64,000 nt of DNA from Marivita sp051859345 (GCF_051859345.1 NZ_JBHYFV010000009.1:58616-122615); one strand, 5' to 3'. Counted from the stretch's first letter, positions 43,008 to 52,734 are shown. Program-made: numbers and translations. Notes: generated by a model not told the origin, from the letters alone.

Positions 43008-43240
43008 CACAGACGCTGGATCAGGCGTTGTTGGACGCCCACGAGCGCGCCGACAGCGATGCGTTGATCCACCTGTATCAACAGGCGGCCCAAGAGGCGG
43101 AAACCGAACAGGCAACCGGCTTCTTTCTGACCCATGCCTACGTTTTTGCGCTGGAATGCGGCGACACGCGCGCAGCATCGCTGCGACATGAGCTGGTGCA
43201 ACTGGGGCGCGAAACGCTGTCCCCGGCCGACGGCGTCTAG
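43004..43240 (+). CDS. small helical protein coupled to the Rieske oxygenase
   Basis: Seventy-eight residues starting at an ATG overlapping the oxygenase stop (ATGA). It is predicted to be all-helical: LDQALLDAHERADSDALIHLYQQAAQEAETEQATGFFLTHAYVFALECGD has the spacing of two TPR-like helices. There is no signal or membrane segment. The tight coupling suggests a partner or stability factor for the oxygenase, which is inference only; I recognise no family name. Confidence 0.75.
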   Translation: MTQTLDQALLDAHERADSDALIHLYQQAAQEAETEQATGFFLTHAYVFALECGDTRAASLRHELVQLGRETLSPADGV

Positions 43241-43259
43241 GCGCAGGCCAGAGCCGGTG

Positions 43260-44051
43260 TCACGCCGGGTCAATCGCGATTGGAGGCGAACGCACCTGAT
43301 CGTAAAGATGCCATGTCGCATGACCCAATAGCGGAAGCGCCACCAGAAGCCCGAGGAAACCGGGGACCAGCGCCAGAAACGTCACGATGGCAATAAACAG
43401 GCCCCAGCCCAGCATCAGGATCGGGTTTTCCATCACATATTGAAACGATGTGATCATGGCCGTCACGAAATCGACCTCTCGGTCCAGCAACAACGGCAGC
43501 GCGATCACCGTGATGTTGAACAGCAGAATTGCAAACAAGGCGCCCACAATGCTGCCCACTGTCAGCATCATAAGCCCGTTTGCGGACAGATAGACGTCCA
43601 GCGCACTTGAGACATTGGTCATCGTGCTTAGCCCAAGAAACAGGGCAAAGATCATGTGTGCGAGGAAGAACCAGAACAGGAACACCATGATGATGATCGC
43701 GCACATCGACGGAAGCTGCCTGCGCGACTGATGCAGTACAACCCCGAAAATGTCCGATGACACCAAAGGGTCACCCCGTTCAAGCCTGCGGCTGACTTCG
43801 TAGAACCCAACCGCAGCAAAGGGGCCGATCAGCGGAAAGCCGATCGCGGCCAGCACCAGCCAAAAGGTCGTCCCGGTCCAGAGCGTGATCCACGAGATCA
43901 GCCACCCTGCCAGCACATAGAATCCGGCAAAGACCAAAGCGTATCCCGGCGCACGGGTCAAATCGTGCCAACCGCGTTTCAATGCGGTCCGCAGGATGTC
44001 CAAAGACACAGCTCCAAGTGTCGGCACACCAAGTTCAGGTGTTTCCCTCAT
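43260..44051 (-). CDS. DUF2189 integral membrane protein
   Basis: A 263-residue protein with about six membrane segments, starting at GYALVFAGFYVLAGWLISWITL and ending near LVPGFLGLLVALPLLGHATWHLYDQV. The segment FPLIGPFAAVGFYEVSRRLERGDP between the second and third helices and the C-terminal G-H-A-T-W-H-L-Y are characteristic of DUF2189. It lies downstream of prfB on the same strand, 161 bp away, with a 22-bp palindrome between. Function unknown. Confidence 0.88.
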   Translation of the reverse strand: MRETPELGVPTLGAVSLDILRTALKRGWHDLTRAPGYALVFAGFYVLAGWLISWITLWTGTTFWLVLAAIGFPLIGPFAAVGFYEVSRRLERGDPLVSSDIFGVVLHQSRRQLPSMCAIIIMVFLFWFFLAHMIFALFLGLSTMTNVSSALDVYLSANGLMMLTVGSIVGALFAILLFNITVIALPLLLDREVDFVTAMITSFQYVMENPILMLGWGLFIAIVTFLALVPGFLGLLVALPLLGHATWHLYDQVRSPPIAIDPA

Positions 44052-44163
44052 GCCATCCTCCCCAGCATGGCGTTCGCGCGCGTCCGCATCAAAGCCGCTT
44101 GTCCGGGGTTTGGCAATATCAAGACGGATGTTTCCAGGCGTCCCGATGCGTCAACGCATCGTC

Positions 44164-44185
44164 GATTTTCCGTCAACGGAAAATC
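44164..44185. promoter_or_regulatory. 22-bp perfect palindrome between prfB and DUF2189 gene
   Basis: GATTTTCCGT-ca-ACGGAAAATC: 10-bp arms with a 2-base centre, 113 bp upstream of the DUF2189 start and 28 bp past the prfB stop. The T and A runs flank the GC core in the wrong order for an intrinsic terminator, so an operator is possible. Confidence 0.45.
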
Positions 44186-44212
44186 CGCGCGTCATTCCAG
44201 CGTCGATCAGGG

Positions 44213-45337
44213 TCAGTCGGCGCGCGCTTCGGCACGGGATTTGCCCGAGACGTTCTGCGCAAGGGTCGACGCCATGAAGGGATCAAGGTCGCCGTCAAGC
44301 ACACCTTTGGTATCCGATGTCTCGTGCCCGGTACGCAGGTCTTTGACCATCTGATAAGGCTGCAAGACGTAGGATCGGATCTGGTTGCCCCAGCCAGCAT
44401 CGCCCTTGGCCTCGTGTGCGGCGTTGATCGCCTCGTTGCGACGGTCGAGTTCAAGCTGGTACAGCCGTGACTTCAGAGCCTTCATCGCGATGTCGCGGTT
44501 CTGGTGCTGTGATTTCTCGGAACTGGTCACGACGATTCCGGTGGGCGCATGGGTGATCCGTACCGCGGAATCGGTTGTGTTGACGTGCTGGCCCCCTGCC
44601 CCGGACGACCGATATGTGTCGATGCGGATGTCAGCGGGGTTCACTTCGATCTCGATATTGTCGTCCACCACGGGATAGACCCAGACCGAACAGAACGACG
44701 TGTGCCGCTTGGCAGCGCTGTCAAAGGGCGAAATGCGGACAAGCCGATGGACACCGGATTCCGACTTCAGCCAGCCATAGGCGTTCGGGCCGGAAATCTT
44801 GTAGGCGGCCGATTTGATGCCGGCCTCTTCGCCCGGAGTCTCGGCCTGCTTTTCAACCTCGTACCCATGCTGTTCGGCCCAGCGGACATACATCCGTGCA
44901 AGCATGTTGGCCCAGTCGCAGGATTCTGTCCCACCCGCACCAGAGTTGATTTCGAGGAACGTGTCATTGCCATCCGCTTCACCATCCAGCAACGCCTCGA
45001 GCTCTTTCTTTGCGGCCTTGTCCGCCAGCGCCTTGAGCGCGTTCTCGGCGTCGGTGACAACCTCCTGGTCCTCTTCCATCTCGCCCAGTTGGATCATTTC
45101 GACATTGTCGGACAGATCCTGCTTGATCGAGGTGTAGGTCTCGATCGCGTCGACCAGCATCTGGCGGTCGCGCATCAGCTTTTGGGCGGCGGCCGGATCG
45201 TCCCACAGGTTCGGGTCTTCGACACGCGCGTTGAATTCTTCCAGACGATGCTGGGCGGTTTCCCAATCCAGACGCTGCTCCAGCAGGTTCACGGACTTTT
45301 CGATCTGTTCAACGATATTCTGGATTTCAGCGCGCAT
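44213..45337 (-). CDS. prfB: peptide chain release factor 2
   Basis: RF2 ends translation at UAA and UGA. The 374-residue protein has the codon-recognition motif SPF (RISPFDSAAKRH) and the catalytic GGQ (RSSGAGGQHVNTTDSAVRITH). The frame is continuous from MRAEIQNIVEQIEKSVNLLEQRLDWE, so the programmed +1 frameshift of many bacteria is absent, as in alphaproteobacteria generally. It lies downstream of the PBP1A gene by about 96 bp on the same strand. Confidence 0.96.
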   Translation of the reverse strand: MRAEIQNIVEQIEKSVNLLEQRLDWETAQHRLEEFNARVEDPNLWDDPAAAQKLMRDRQMLVDAIETYTSIKQDLSDNVEMIQLGEMEEDQEVVTDAENALKALADKAAKKELEALLDGEADGNDTFLEINSGAGGTESCDWANMLARMYVRWAEQHGYEVEKQAETPGEEAGIKSAAYKISGPNAYGWLKSESGVHRLVRISPFDSAAKRHTSFCSVWVYPVVDDNIEIEVNPADIRIDTYRSSGAGGQHVNTTDSAVRITHAPTGIVVTSSEKSQHQNRDIAMKALKSRLYQLELDRRNEAINAAHEAKGDAGWGNQIRSYVLQPYQMVKDLRTGHETSDTKGVLDGDLDPFMASTLAQNVSGKSRAEARAD

Positions 45338-45433
45338 CGGCGATCCTGTTTGCTCGGGCCTTGGTCACGACCTGATAAACCAGCGCCGCGACCCCTTCAA
45401 GGCAGCGTCGCTTTAGAGAGACAAGGCGTGATG

Positions 45434-47986
45434 TCAGTAAAGACCGCCAGAGCTTAGCGTCCCAAAGGAGGCTTTCGGGCCGACAAGCCCTGTTCCACCA
45501 CTTGATGTCGTCACCTGTTTGGACGCCGCGCTGCCTTCGTTATAGAGCTCGAAGTTGGACCCCATGGCAAAACCGCCATCAAACTGGATGCCAAAGATCG
45601 GCTCTTCGCCCTGACGGAAACATTCGGCCACGACGTTGTCACCGCTGGCACTATCGGAAAGCCGCGCGCCGGTGTTGCGGTCGATCTTGATGAACTGGCA
45701 ACTGTCCGGAGTGCGGAATTTGCTCCCGCCGAACTTTGCAACGGCCTTCTGCATGAACGCGTTGAAAACCGGTCCACACATGCCCCCCCCCGACGCTCCA
45801 GATCCAAGGCCGCGAGGTTGGTCGAACCCGATATAGCACCCGGCCACGATATTAGACGTGAAGCCGATGAACCAAACGTCTTTCGCGTCATTGGTGGTGC
45901 CGGTCTTGCCAGCGGTCGGAACAGGCAGGCTGACAGCACTGCGCGCGGTACCGCGTTCGACGACACCCTGCAGCATCGACGTCAACTGGTAGGCCGTGAC
46001 CGCATCCATCACACGTTCACGATTGCTCCGCACGGTCGGGCCCTGACCCGCCTGCAGGCTCGCCAGCGTGCAATCTTCGCAGACGCGCTGGTCGTGTTTG
46101 TAAACGGTATTGCCATAGCGGTCCTGCACGCGGTCAACCAATGTCGGCTCGACCCGCTCACCGCCATTGGCAAACATCGCATAGGCCGCGACCATCTTGT
46201 ACAATGTGGTTTCATCCGCCCCGAGCGCGTTGGCCAGAACCCGGCCCATATTGTCGTAGACACCGAATTTTTCGGCATAGCGCCCAACCGTGTCCATGCC
46301 GACCTCTTGTGCAAGACGGATGGTCATCAGGTTCCGCGACTGCTCGATCCCGGTGCGCAACGGGGTCGGTCCATAGAACCGGTTCGACGCATTCTTCGGG
46401 CGCCAGACACCTTGGGGCGTGTTGATCTCGATTGGCGCATCGACGACGATGGTGGCCGGGGAATACCCGCTGTCGAGCGCTGCCGCATAGACAAAGGGTT
46501 TAAAGCTTGATCCCGGCTGTCGCTGCGCCTGTGTTGCGCGGTTGAAGACCGAATGCTGATAGCTGAACCCGCCCTGCATCGCGACGACACGACCGGTGTT
46601 CACATCCATCGCCATAAACGCGCCCTGCACCTGCGGCACCTGCCGCAGGGTCCAGCGGATAAAGCTGCCATCATTGTCAGCCGTCATGCGGCGCACATGC
46701 ACCACATCCCCGACGTCGACCAGATCACCCGCCACCTGTCCCCGACGCCCCAAAGATCCGTCTTCGTTACGCTTGCGCGCCCATTCGACGTCTCTGGCGG
46801 GAACCCAGTGACCGTCCTCATCATCAGGCACACCTTCGATACCGATACGCGCATCGTTCTCGCCCACTTCAAGCACCACTGCCGGGTACCACGGGTTTTC
46901 CAGCCGAATGTCGCGCGCGATGGCGACGGTGCCCAACGCCTCGCGCCAGGCGGTGCTGTCCGTCAGCATGTCAGCAGGAATCTTTTCACCGGTGCCGCGC
47001 CAGACGCCTTGAGAACGGTCATAAAGCTCGAGCGCGCGCTGAAGCGCGTCTTCGGCTTCGACCTGAAGTTCGGGGTCAAGCGTGGCGCGCACGCTGAGGC
47101 CACCCGAGAAAAATTCGCCTTCCCCAAAATCCACGCTCAATTGGCGGCGAATTTCATCCGTGAAGTAGTTGCGCGGCGGAAGCGCATCGCGGAACGGGGC
47201 ATAATCGCCGTTCTGAACGGATTTGAGCGGCAGCGCGACTTCGGTTTCATAGGTCTGTTCGTCGATGAAGCCATTCTCGAGCATCTCTTTCAGAACGAAA
47301 TTCCGACGCGCCAGCAGACGATCCTTGCGGCGCACGGGATGAAAATCCGACGGAGCCTTGGGCAAAGACGCCAGCATCGCAGCCTCGTGCGGCGCCAATT
47401 CCACCAACGATTTGTTGAAATACGTCTGCGCCGCCGCCGTCACGCCATACGAGTTCTGGCCAAGGAAAATCTCGTTCATGTAAAGTTCGAGGATCTTGTC
47501 CTTGCTCAGGGTGTCCTCGATCCGCGACGCAAGGATGATTTCCTTGATCTTGCGCTCCACCTGGCGATCACCGGACAACAGGAAGTTCTTCATCACCTGT
47601 TGGGTAATGGTCGACGCCCCGCGCACATCCTGCCCGCGCGACGCAACGGCATCGAATGCCGCCGCAGCGATCCCGCGCAGGTCATAGCCTTTGTGTTCGT
47701 AGAAATTCTTGTCTTCCGCCGAAATGAACGCCTCTTTGACCAGATCGGGGATTTCATTGGCCGGTGTGAACAGGCGACGTTCCTGCGCGAATTCGTCAAT
47801 GATCCGCCCCTCGACCGAATAAATCCGGCTGATTGTCGGCGGCGTGTATTGCGCCAGGCTTTCATGGCTGGGCAGATCGCGCCCATACATCCAGAACACT
47901 CCGCCCACGCCAAGCGCGACCATCATCATCCCCATGGTGATGAGTGTGAAGATCGCGCCAAAGAAAGACAGGATAAATCTGGTCAC
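45434..47986 (-). CDS. mrcA: penicillin-binding protein 1A (transglycosylase/transpeptidase)
   Basis: A bifunctional class A PBP of about 850 residues that polymerises and cross-links peptidoglycan. It has one N-terminal membrane helix (FGAIFTLITMGMMMVALGVGGVFWMYG). The GT51 domain shows the catalytic Glu in ISAEDKNFYEHKGYD, then GASTITQQVMKNF and RKIKEIILASRIE. The transpeptidase has the SxxK (PGSSFKPFVYAAAL), SxN (EQSRNLMTIR) and KTGTT boxes. A long insert (about 385-480) matches the PBP1A OB-like domain. I chose GTG 47986, followed by TRFILSFFGAIF; a TTG at 48040 gives an unlikely leader. It follows the amidase gene on the same strand. Confidence 0.95.
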   Translation of the reverse strand: MTRFILSFFGAIFTLITMGMMMVALGVGGVFWMYGRDLPSHESLAQYTPPTISRIYSVEGRIIDEFAQERRLFTPANEIPDLVKEAFISAEDKNFYEHKGYDLRGIAAAAFDAVASRGQDVRGASTITQQVMKNFLLSGDRQVERKIKEIILASRIEDTLSKDKILELYMNEIFLGQNSYGVTAAAQTYFNKSLVELAPHEAAMLASLPKAPSDFHPVRRKDRLLARRNFVLKEMLENGFIDEQTYETEVALPLKSVQNGDYAPFRDALPPRNYFTDEIRRQLSVDFGEGEFFSGGLSVRATLDPELQVEAEDALQRALELYDRSQGVWRGTGEKIPADMLTDSTAWREALGTVAIARDIRLENPWYPAVVLEVGENDARIGIEGVPDDEDGHWVPARDVEWARKRNEDGSLGRRGQVAGDLVDVGDVVHVRRMTADNDGSFIRWTLRQVPQVQGAFMAMDVNTGRVVAMQGGFSYQHSVFNRATQAQRQPGSSFKPFVYAAALDSGYSPATIVVDAPIEINTPQGVWRPKNASNRFYGPTPLRTGIEQSRNLMTIRLAQEVGMDTVGRYAEKFGVYDNMGRVLANALGADETTLYKMVAAYAMFANGGERVEPTLVDRVQDRYGNTVYKHDQRVCEDCTLASLQAGQGPTVRSNRERVMDAVTAYQLTSMLQGVVERGTARSAVSLPVPTAGKTGTTNDAKDVWFIGFTSNIVAGCYIGFDQPRGLGSGASGGGMCGPVFNAFMQKAVAKFGGSKFRTPDSCQFIKIDRNTGARLSDSASGDNVVAECFRQGEEPIFGIQFDGGFAMGSNFELYNEGSAASKQVTTSSGGTGLVGPKASFGTLSSGGLY

Positions 47987-48099
47987 CGCGTGCCCCTGTT
48001 TCAGTTGTCTACCCCTACAAAATCGAGGGCTGATGGTCAAAACACATTGCTGTTCGAACCGGCGTTCCGTTGCCTATGACGCAGGGTCATTTGGCGATG

Positions 48100-49317
48100 T
48101 CAGTTGCGTCGAAGCGGCTCCAGCGCGGTATCTTCATTGCGCCAGTCGATCAAGCCGTCCCGAATTCCGGCAGCCATGCCCTGCCGCCAGATCGGATCAC
48201 TCAGGTTTTTCAGGTCGGTATCGGTCGATAGAAACCCGACCTCCAAAAGAACGGACGGAATATCCGCAGCCTTCAGGACAGAGAAACCCGCGCTGCGCAT
48301 CGGGCGTTTGTGCACACGCCCCACGGCGTTCTGGATGCCCTTCAGCATATGCTGCGCCAACGCTTCGCTGCGTGGAGCGTTTTCCAGACGGGCAAGGCTC
48401 ATCAACACATTGGCCACCCGGTCGTCGGACTGACTGAGGTCAACCCCCGCCAGCAGATCATTCCGGTCGTGCCGTTCCGCCAATGCCGCTGACGCCGCGT
48501 CCGAGGCATCATCCGACAGCGTGTAGACAGCCGCACCGCGGGCTTCGCCTTCGGCCAGTGCGTCGGCATGAAGCGAGATGAACACATTTGCCCCCGCGTC
48601 CCGCGCCCGCGCGACGCGGGCCTCGAGCGACACAAAATAATCACCATCCCGCGTCAGGGCGACATCAAAGCCCCCCGCCCGACGCAGCACCTCCTGCAAT
48701 TCCCGTGCAAAGGTCAGCATCAGGTCCGCCTCACGCACCTCTCCGCGTTCAGCACCGGGATCTATGCCGCCATGTCCGGGATCAAGCACAACCATCAGCC
48801 GTTCGGGATCGCGCGGCATTGGTTTGATGATCTGCGCCGCTTGCGGCAGATCCCAACGCGGATCGCGCGGCGCGCCGGACTCTGCTGCAAACGCGGCCTG
48901 GTCAGTGGACGTCAGCAAGACGGAAATCGTTGCAGCACCCGTCGTTGTGTCCGTCAACAGTTCCGCACTGTCGATGATCATGGGTTCGGCCAATGCTGCC
49001 ACAAGCCGCGACCACCCCGGACGATAGCCGCCTGTCCGCAAGGTCGTCACGCGATCGGCGTCAACCAGCGACTGCGGGTCCACCTCGCCCCATTGAACTT
49101 CGCGGAAATCCATCACCAGCCGGTTCGGATCGGTCAGCGTAAACACCCGCCACGGCACGCCCTGGCTTATTTCGAGGCGCAGTTCGGCCCCGTGTCGACG
49201 ATCTGTGATCGACCCATCTTCAAAACGCGCCAGCGCGCCAAGGTCTTGTGATTGCAATGGCGCTGCCAGAAAACCCGACAGCACACAGGCCAGAACCAGT
49301 TTCAGAACACCGCTCAT
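48100..49317 (-). CDS. amiC: N-acetylmuramoyl-L-alanine amidase (AmiC type)
   Basis: A periplasmic 405-residue amidase that splits septal peptidoglycan. It has a signal peptide (about 1-23), then an AMIN domain (about 28-130) for septal targeting, then an Amidase_3 zinc domain (about 173-395). Zinc and catalytic residues are visible in LDPGHGGIDPGA, GEVREADLML, FISLHADAL and VLLEVGFLS. A regulatory helix in SDAASAALAERHDRNDLLAGVDL occludes the site in homologues until activated by an EnvC-like factor. It is paired with PBP1A downstream. Confidence 0.93.
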   Translation of the reverse strand: MSGVLKLVLACVLSGFLAAPLQSQDLGALARFEDGSITDRRHGAELRLEISQGVPWRVFTLTDPNRLVMDFREVQWGEVDPQSLVDADRVTTLRTGGYRPGWSRLVAALAEPMIIDSAELLTDTTTGAATISVLLTSTDQAAFAAESGAPRDPRWDLPQAAQIIKPMPRDPERLMVVLDPGHGGIDPGAERGEVREADLMLTFARELQEVLRRAGGFDVALTRDGDYFVSLEARVARARDAGANVFISLHADALAEGEARGAAVYTLSDDASDAASAALAERHDRNDLLAGVDLSQSDDRVANVLMSLARLENAPRSEALAQHMLKGIQNAVGRVHKRPMRSAGFSVLKAADIPSVLLEVGFLSTDTDLKNLSDPIWRQGMAAGIRDGLIDWRNEDTALEPLRRN

Positions 49318-49394
49318 TTTCTCACCATGGCCTCTGATCGGGCCTTTGGGGAGATCATACCGGATTCGGTGGTCCGAGGACAGTCTGTATACAA

Positions 49395-50549
49395 TCAGTC
49401 GATATGCCCCTGCTCGCGCATGAAACGACTCAGACGGTCAAGCCCTTCGATGATGTCTTCGGTCGAGCGCGCATAGGAGAACCGCAATGTCCCGCCACCA
49501 CGCACCGGATCGAAATCAAGCCCCGGAGTCACGGCAACCCCCGCCTCGTCAAGTATCGCACGGGCAAAAGCACGGCTGTCCTTGGTGAGATGCGCAATAT
49601 CGGCGTAGACATAGAACGCGCCATCGGGTGGCGCGATGCGATCAAAGCCCGCCCTGGGCAGACCTTCGATCATCAGGCGGCGGTTCTCGCGATAAACAGC
49701 CATGTTCGACTCAAGTTCATCCCCCGCATCCATCGCGGCCAAGGCCGCTACCTGAGCCGCATGCGGCGCACAGATGAACATGTTTTGCGCCAGCCGTTCG
49801 ACCTGCCGCACATTGGCCTCGGGCATCACCAGCCAGCCAACGCGCCAGCCGGTCATGCTAAAATACTTGGAGAAGGAGTTGATGACACAGACATCATCGC
49901 TGACTTCCAATGCCGTGACGGCTTTGTGGTCGTATTCTATCCCGTGGTAAATCTCGTCCGACAGAAAGGCCGCGCCCTTGTCCTGAGCCACATCGACCAG
50001 TGCGCCAAGCGCGTCCTTGTTCAGCATGGTCCCGGTCGGATTGGCGGGCGAGGCCACCATCATGCCCTGACAGTCGATGCCCTCAAGGTCCGACGGCTCG
50101 AGTTGAAACCGCGCCTCGGCGCGGGTCTGCACCTCGACCGGTTTCAGGCTCAGCGATTTCATGATCTGGCGATAAGACGGATAGCCCGGCGCCCCCAGCG
50201 CAATCCGGTCCCCGGCATCGAAGAGCGCGGTGAAGGCAAGAATGAACCCCCCCGACGATCCGGGTGTGACCACCACCCGCGCCGGGTCAAGATCGACATT
50301 GTACCAGTCGCCGTAAAGCCGCGCGATCCGTCGGCGCAACCGAGGAAGCCCAAGCGCGACCGTATAGCCAAGCGGATCATCGCGCATTGCCGCAACGAGG
50401 CTCTCGCGCGCCAGAACAGGGGCCGGAGTGCCCGGTTGGCCCACTTCCATATGGATGATGTGACGTCCCGCGTCTTCGGCCTGACGCGCTGCTTCCATGA
50501 CATCCATCACGATAAAGGGATCAACCGCCCCACGGCTTGAGTTTCGCAT
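49395..50549 (-). CDS. pyridoxal-phosphate aminotransferase, class I/II
   Basis: A 384-residue fold-type I aminotransferase. Residues seen: YTVALGLPRLRRRIA, VTPGSSGGFILAF, the VASPANPTGTML loop, PLP-contacting Asp in LSDEIYHGIEY, Schiff-base Lys in NSFSKYFSMTGWRVGW and a C-terminal Arg in LRFSYA. It is related in type to the one at 23464-24645 but clearly a different gene. Substrate unknown. It is divergent from the M48 peptidase gene, with only about 57 bp between starts. Confidence 0.9.
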   Translation of the reverse strand: MRNSSRGAVDPFIVMDVMEAARQAEDAGRHIIHMEVGQPGTPAPVLARESLVAAMRDDPLGYTVALGLPRLRRRIARLYGDWYNVDLDPARVVVTPGSSGGFILAFTALFDAGDRIALGAPGYPSYRQIMKSLSLKPVEVQTRAEARFQLEPSDLEGIDCQGMMVASPANPTGTMLNKDALGALVDVAQDKGAAFLSDEIYHGIEYDHKAVTALEVSDDVCVINSFSKYFSMTGWRVGWLVMPEANVRQVERLAQNMFICAPHAAQVAALAAMDAGDELESNMAVYRENRRLMIEGLPRAGFDRIAPPDGAFYVYADIAHLTKDSRAFARAILDEAGVAVTPGLDFDPVRGGGTLRFSYARSTEDIIEGLDRLSRFMREQGHID

Positions 50550-50606
50550 CGTTCTCTTCCTACACTGCCCGACAGCAGACCTAGGGGCGAAGGCAGGGCA
50601 ACGTCA

Positions 50607-51938
50607 ATGTATCACGCAACGCGGCACATGATCCGGGTGACCGGATTGATGCTGTGCCTGACAGCACTGATCGGCGCGGTCCCCGCACGCGCGGCGCAAC
50701 TGTTGCGCGACGCCGATATCGAATATTCGCTGCAACAACTTGGCGCACCGATTCTGCGCGCTGCGGGTCTGAGTCCAAATCAGGTGCGCATCCTGCTGAT
50801 CGACGACAACACGTTGAACGCCTTCATTGTCGACACGCAGCACATCTTTATCCACTCGGGCCTTCTGACAAAGCTCGACACCGCCGCGCAGATTCAGGCG
50901 GTCATCGCCCATGAGGCGGCCCATATCGCCAACGGACATATCTCGCGCCGGATGGGCAACATGCAGACGGCGCGCACAGCCGCCGGTCTTGGCATGGTGC
51001 TCGCGGCAGCGGCCGCGGCGGCCGGTGGCGGTCGCGCGGCGGCAGGTCTTGCGATTGGCGCGCAATCCTCGGCCCTTCGCAACTTTCTGGCTCACACGCG
51101 GGCCGAGGAATCCTCGGCCGACATCAGTTCGATCCGCTACCTGGTGCGCGCCGGTGTCGATCCGCAAGGCGCAATCGAGGTGCAAGACCTGTTTCGCGGG
51201 CAAGAAGCCCTGTCAGAGCGGCGGCAGGACCCCTACATGCAGTCGCACCCCCTGACCCGCGACCGGTTGCGTGCCCTCAAAGGCCTTGTTGCCGGCGCGT
51301 CGGCCCAAACCGCCCCCGATCCGGCAGCCGAGTACTGGTTCGCCCGCGCCAAAGGCAAGCTGACCGCGTTCACCCGCGCCCCAAGCTGGACATTGCGCCG
51401 CGCAGACAGCAGCGGTACGGCGGACATCGCCTACATGCGCAAGGCAGTCGCCTATCATCGCCAAAGCGACCTGGGCCGTGCGATCAGCAATATCGACGGC
51501 GCGATCGGCTTGCGCCCGAATGATCCGTTCCTGCGCGAACTCAAAGGGCAAATCCTGCTTGAATCCCGCCGTGCCTCGGATGCGGTGGCGGTCTATTCAG
51601 CGGCAGCCCGGCTTGCACCGCGCGAACCCCTGATTCTTGGCGGATTGGGACGGGCGTATCTTGCAGCCGGCAATGCCGGAGAGGCGCTGCGCACACTCGA
51701 GGCCGCAAGAGGCCGCGATTTCAGCGATGCGCGCATCCTGCGGGATCTGGCCGTCGCTTATGCCAAGACCGGACAGGACGCGATGGCGTCACTTGTGACC
51801 GCAGAACGCTATGCGGTGCAGGGTCGGCTCAAGGATGCGGCCATTCACGCAAAACGGGCCGAGGGCGCTTTGCCGCGCGGATCAGGCCCATGGCAACGCG
51901 CGCAAGATGTGCTAAGTGCTGCGCAACGCGCCCGATAG
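50607..51938 (+). CDS. periplasmic M48 metallopeptidase with TPR (BepA-like)
   Basis: A 443-residue exported zinc peptidase, probably of outer-membrane quality control like E. coli BepA. It has a signal peptide (about 8-29, ending ARA-A), the HExxH motif HEAAH at 102-106 and the third-ligand region EESSAD near 167-172. The C-terminal half (about 270-440) is TPR repeats (AVAYHRQSDLGRAISNIDGAIGLRPND, then VYSAAARLAP). An alternative ATG at 50628 would shorten the leader. The DsbA-like gene follows about 38 bp later, a fitting envelope-folding pair. Confidence 0.92.
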   Translation: MYHATRHMIRVTGLMLCLTALIGAVPARAAQLLRDADIEYSLQQLGAPILRAAGLSPNQVRILLIDDNTLNAFIVDTQHIFIHSGLLTKLDTAAQIQAVIAHEAAHIANGHISRRMGNMQTARTAAGLGMVLAAAAAAAGGGRAAAGLAIGAQSSALRNFLAHTRAEESSADISSIRYLVRAGVDPQGAIEVQDLFRGQEALSERRQDPYMQSHPLTRDRLRALKGLVAGASAQTAPDPAAEYWFARAKGKLTAFTRAPSWTLRRADSSGTADIAYMRKAVAYHRQSDLGRAISNIDGAIGLRPNDPFLRELKGQILLESRRASDAVAVYSAAARLAPREPLILGGLGRAYLAAGNAGEALRTLEAARGRDFSDARILRDLAVAYAKTGQDAMASLVTAERYAVQGRLKDAAIHAKRAEGALPRGSGPWQRAQDVLSAAQRAR

Positions 51939-51976
51939 CGCCCCAACAGCGTAAAGCCTGATTACTGGAGACACCC

Positions 51977-52726
51977 ATGTTGAAAACCCGCCTCGCCTCA
52001 TCTTTCGCTGCCCTTGCGCTGGCCACAGGTGTCCAGGCTGCCGACCTTGACCTCGACAATATGTCGGATGCAGACCGTGCCGCCTTTGGCGCTCAGGTGC
52101 GCGCCTATCTGCTGGAAAATCCGCAGGTGATCATGGAAGCCGTGCAGGTTCTGGAAGAACGCCAGGCCGCAGAACAGGCGCAGGGCGACGTGTCGCTGGT
52201 GGAGAACAACGCCGACGCGATCTTCAATGACGGTTATTCCTGGGTCGGCGGGAACCCGGAAGGCGACGTGACAATCGTCGAATTCTTCGATTACCGGTGC
52301 GGCTACTGCCGCCGGGCGCACCCTGAAGTGATGGAACTCCTCGAAAGCGACGGCAACATTCGCTATATCGCCAAGGAGTTTCCGATCCTTGGCGAGAACT
52401 CGCTGATTTCGTCGCGCTATGCGTTGGCCGTGCGGGATGTCGCCGGGGAAGAGGCGTATGAAGCCGCCAAGGAAGCCCTGATCGTGTTGAATGCCGAAAT
52501 GGATGACACTGTCCTGCGCCGCCTGTCCGACACGCTTGGCGTGGATGCGGATGCGGTGATCGCCGCGATGGACAAGGACAGCATCACCGAGCAACTGGCG
52601 ACCACGCGCGCGCTGGCGCAGACGCTTCAGATCAACGGGACACCGTCCTTCGTGATGGGCGATCAGCTGATCCGGGGCTATGTGCCGCTTGAGGCGATGC
52701 AGGAAATCATCGCAGAGGCGCGGTAA
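51977..52726 (+). CDS. periplasmic DsbA-family thiol oxidoreductase
   Basis: A 249-residue protein with signal peptide (about 1-21, ending VQA-A), a helical N-terminal extension, and a thioredoxin fold with active site CGYC (DYRCGYCRRAHPEV) and cis-Pro loop INGTPSFVMG. The layout with an N-terminal helical region resembles the ScsC/BdbD/DsbG-like group (COG1651). Redox partner not identifiable. It lies downstream of the BepA-like gene on the same strand and just before the AT-rich metzincin islet, with which it converges. Confidence 0.92.
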   Translation: MLKTRLASSFAALALATGVQAADLDLDNMSDADRAAFGAQVRAYLLENPQVIMEAVQVLEERQAAEQAQGDVSLVENNADAIFNDGYSWVGGNPEGDVTIVEFFDYRCGYCRRAHPEVMELLESDGNIRYIAKEFPILGENSLISSRYALAVRDVAGEEAYEAAKEALIVLNAEMDDTVLRRLSDTLGVDADAVIAAMDKDSITEQLATTRALAQTLQINGTPSFVMGDQLIRGYVPLEAMQEIIAEAR

Positions 52727-52734
52727 CTGCGATA

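Noticed and set aside
44213..45337. Possible programmed frameshift in prfB
   Set aside because: The frame is continuous from the normal N-terminus to the stop; no internal in-frame UGA is bypassed.
46553..48079. 508-codon plus-strand frame opposite the PBP1A gene
   Set aside because: Antisense to all the penicillin-binding motifs; the composition is that of a shadow frame.
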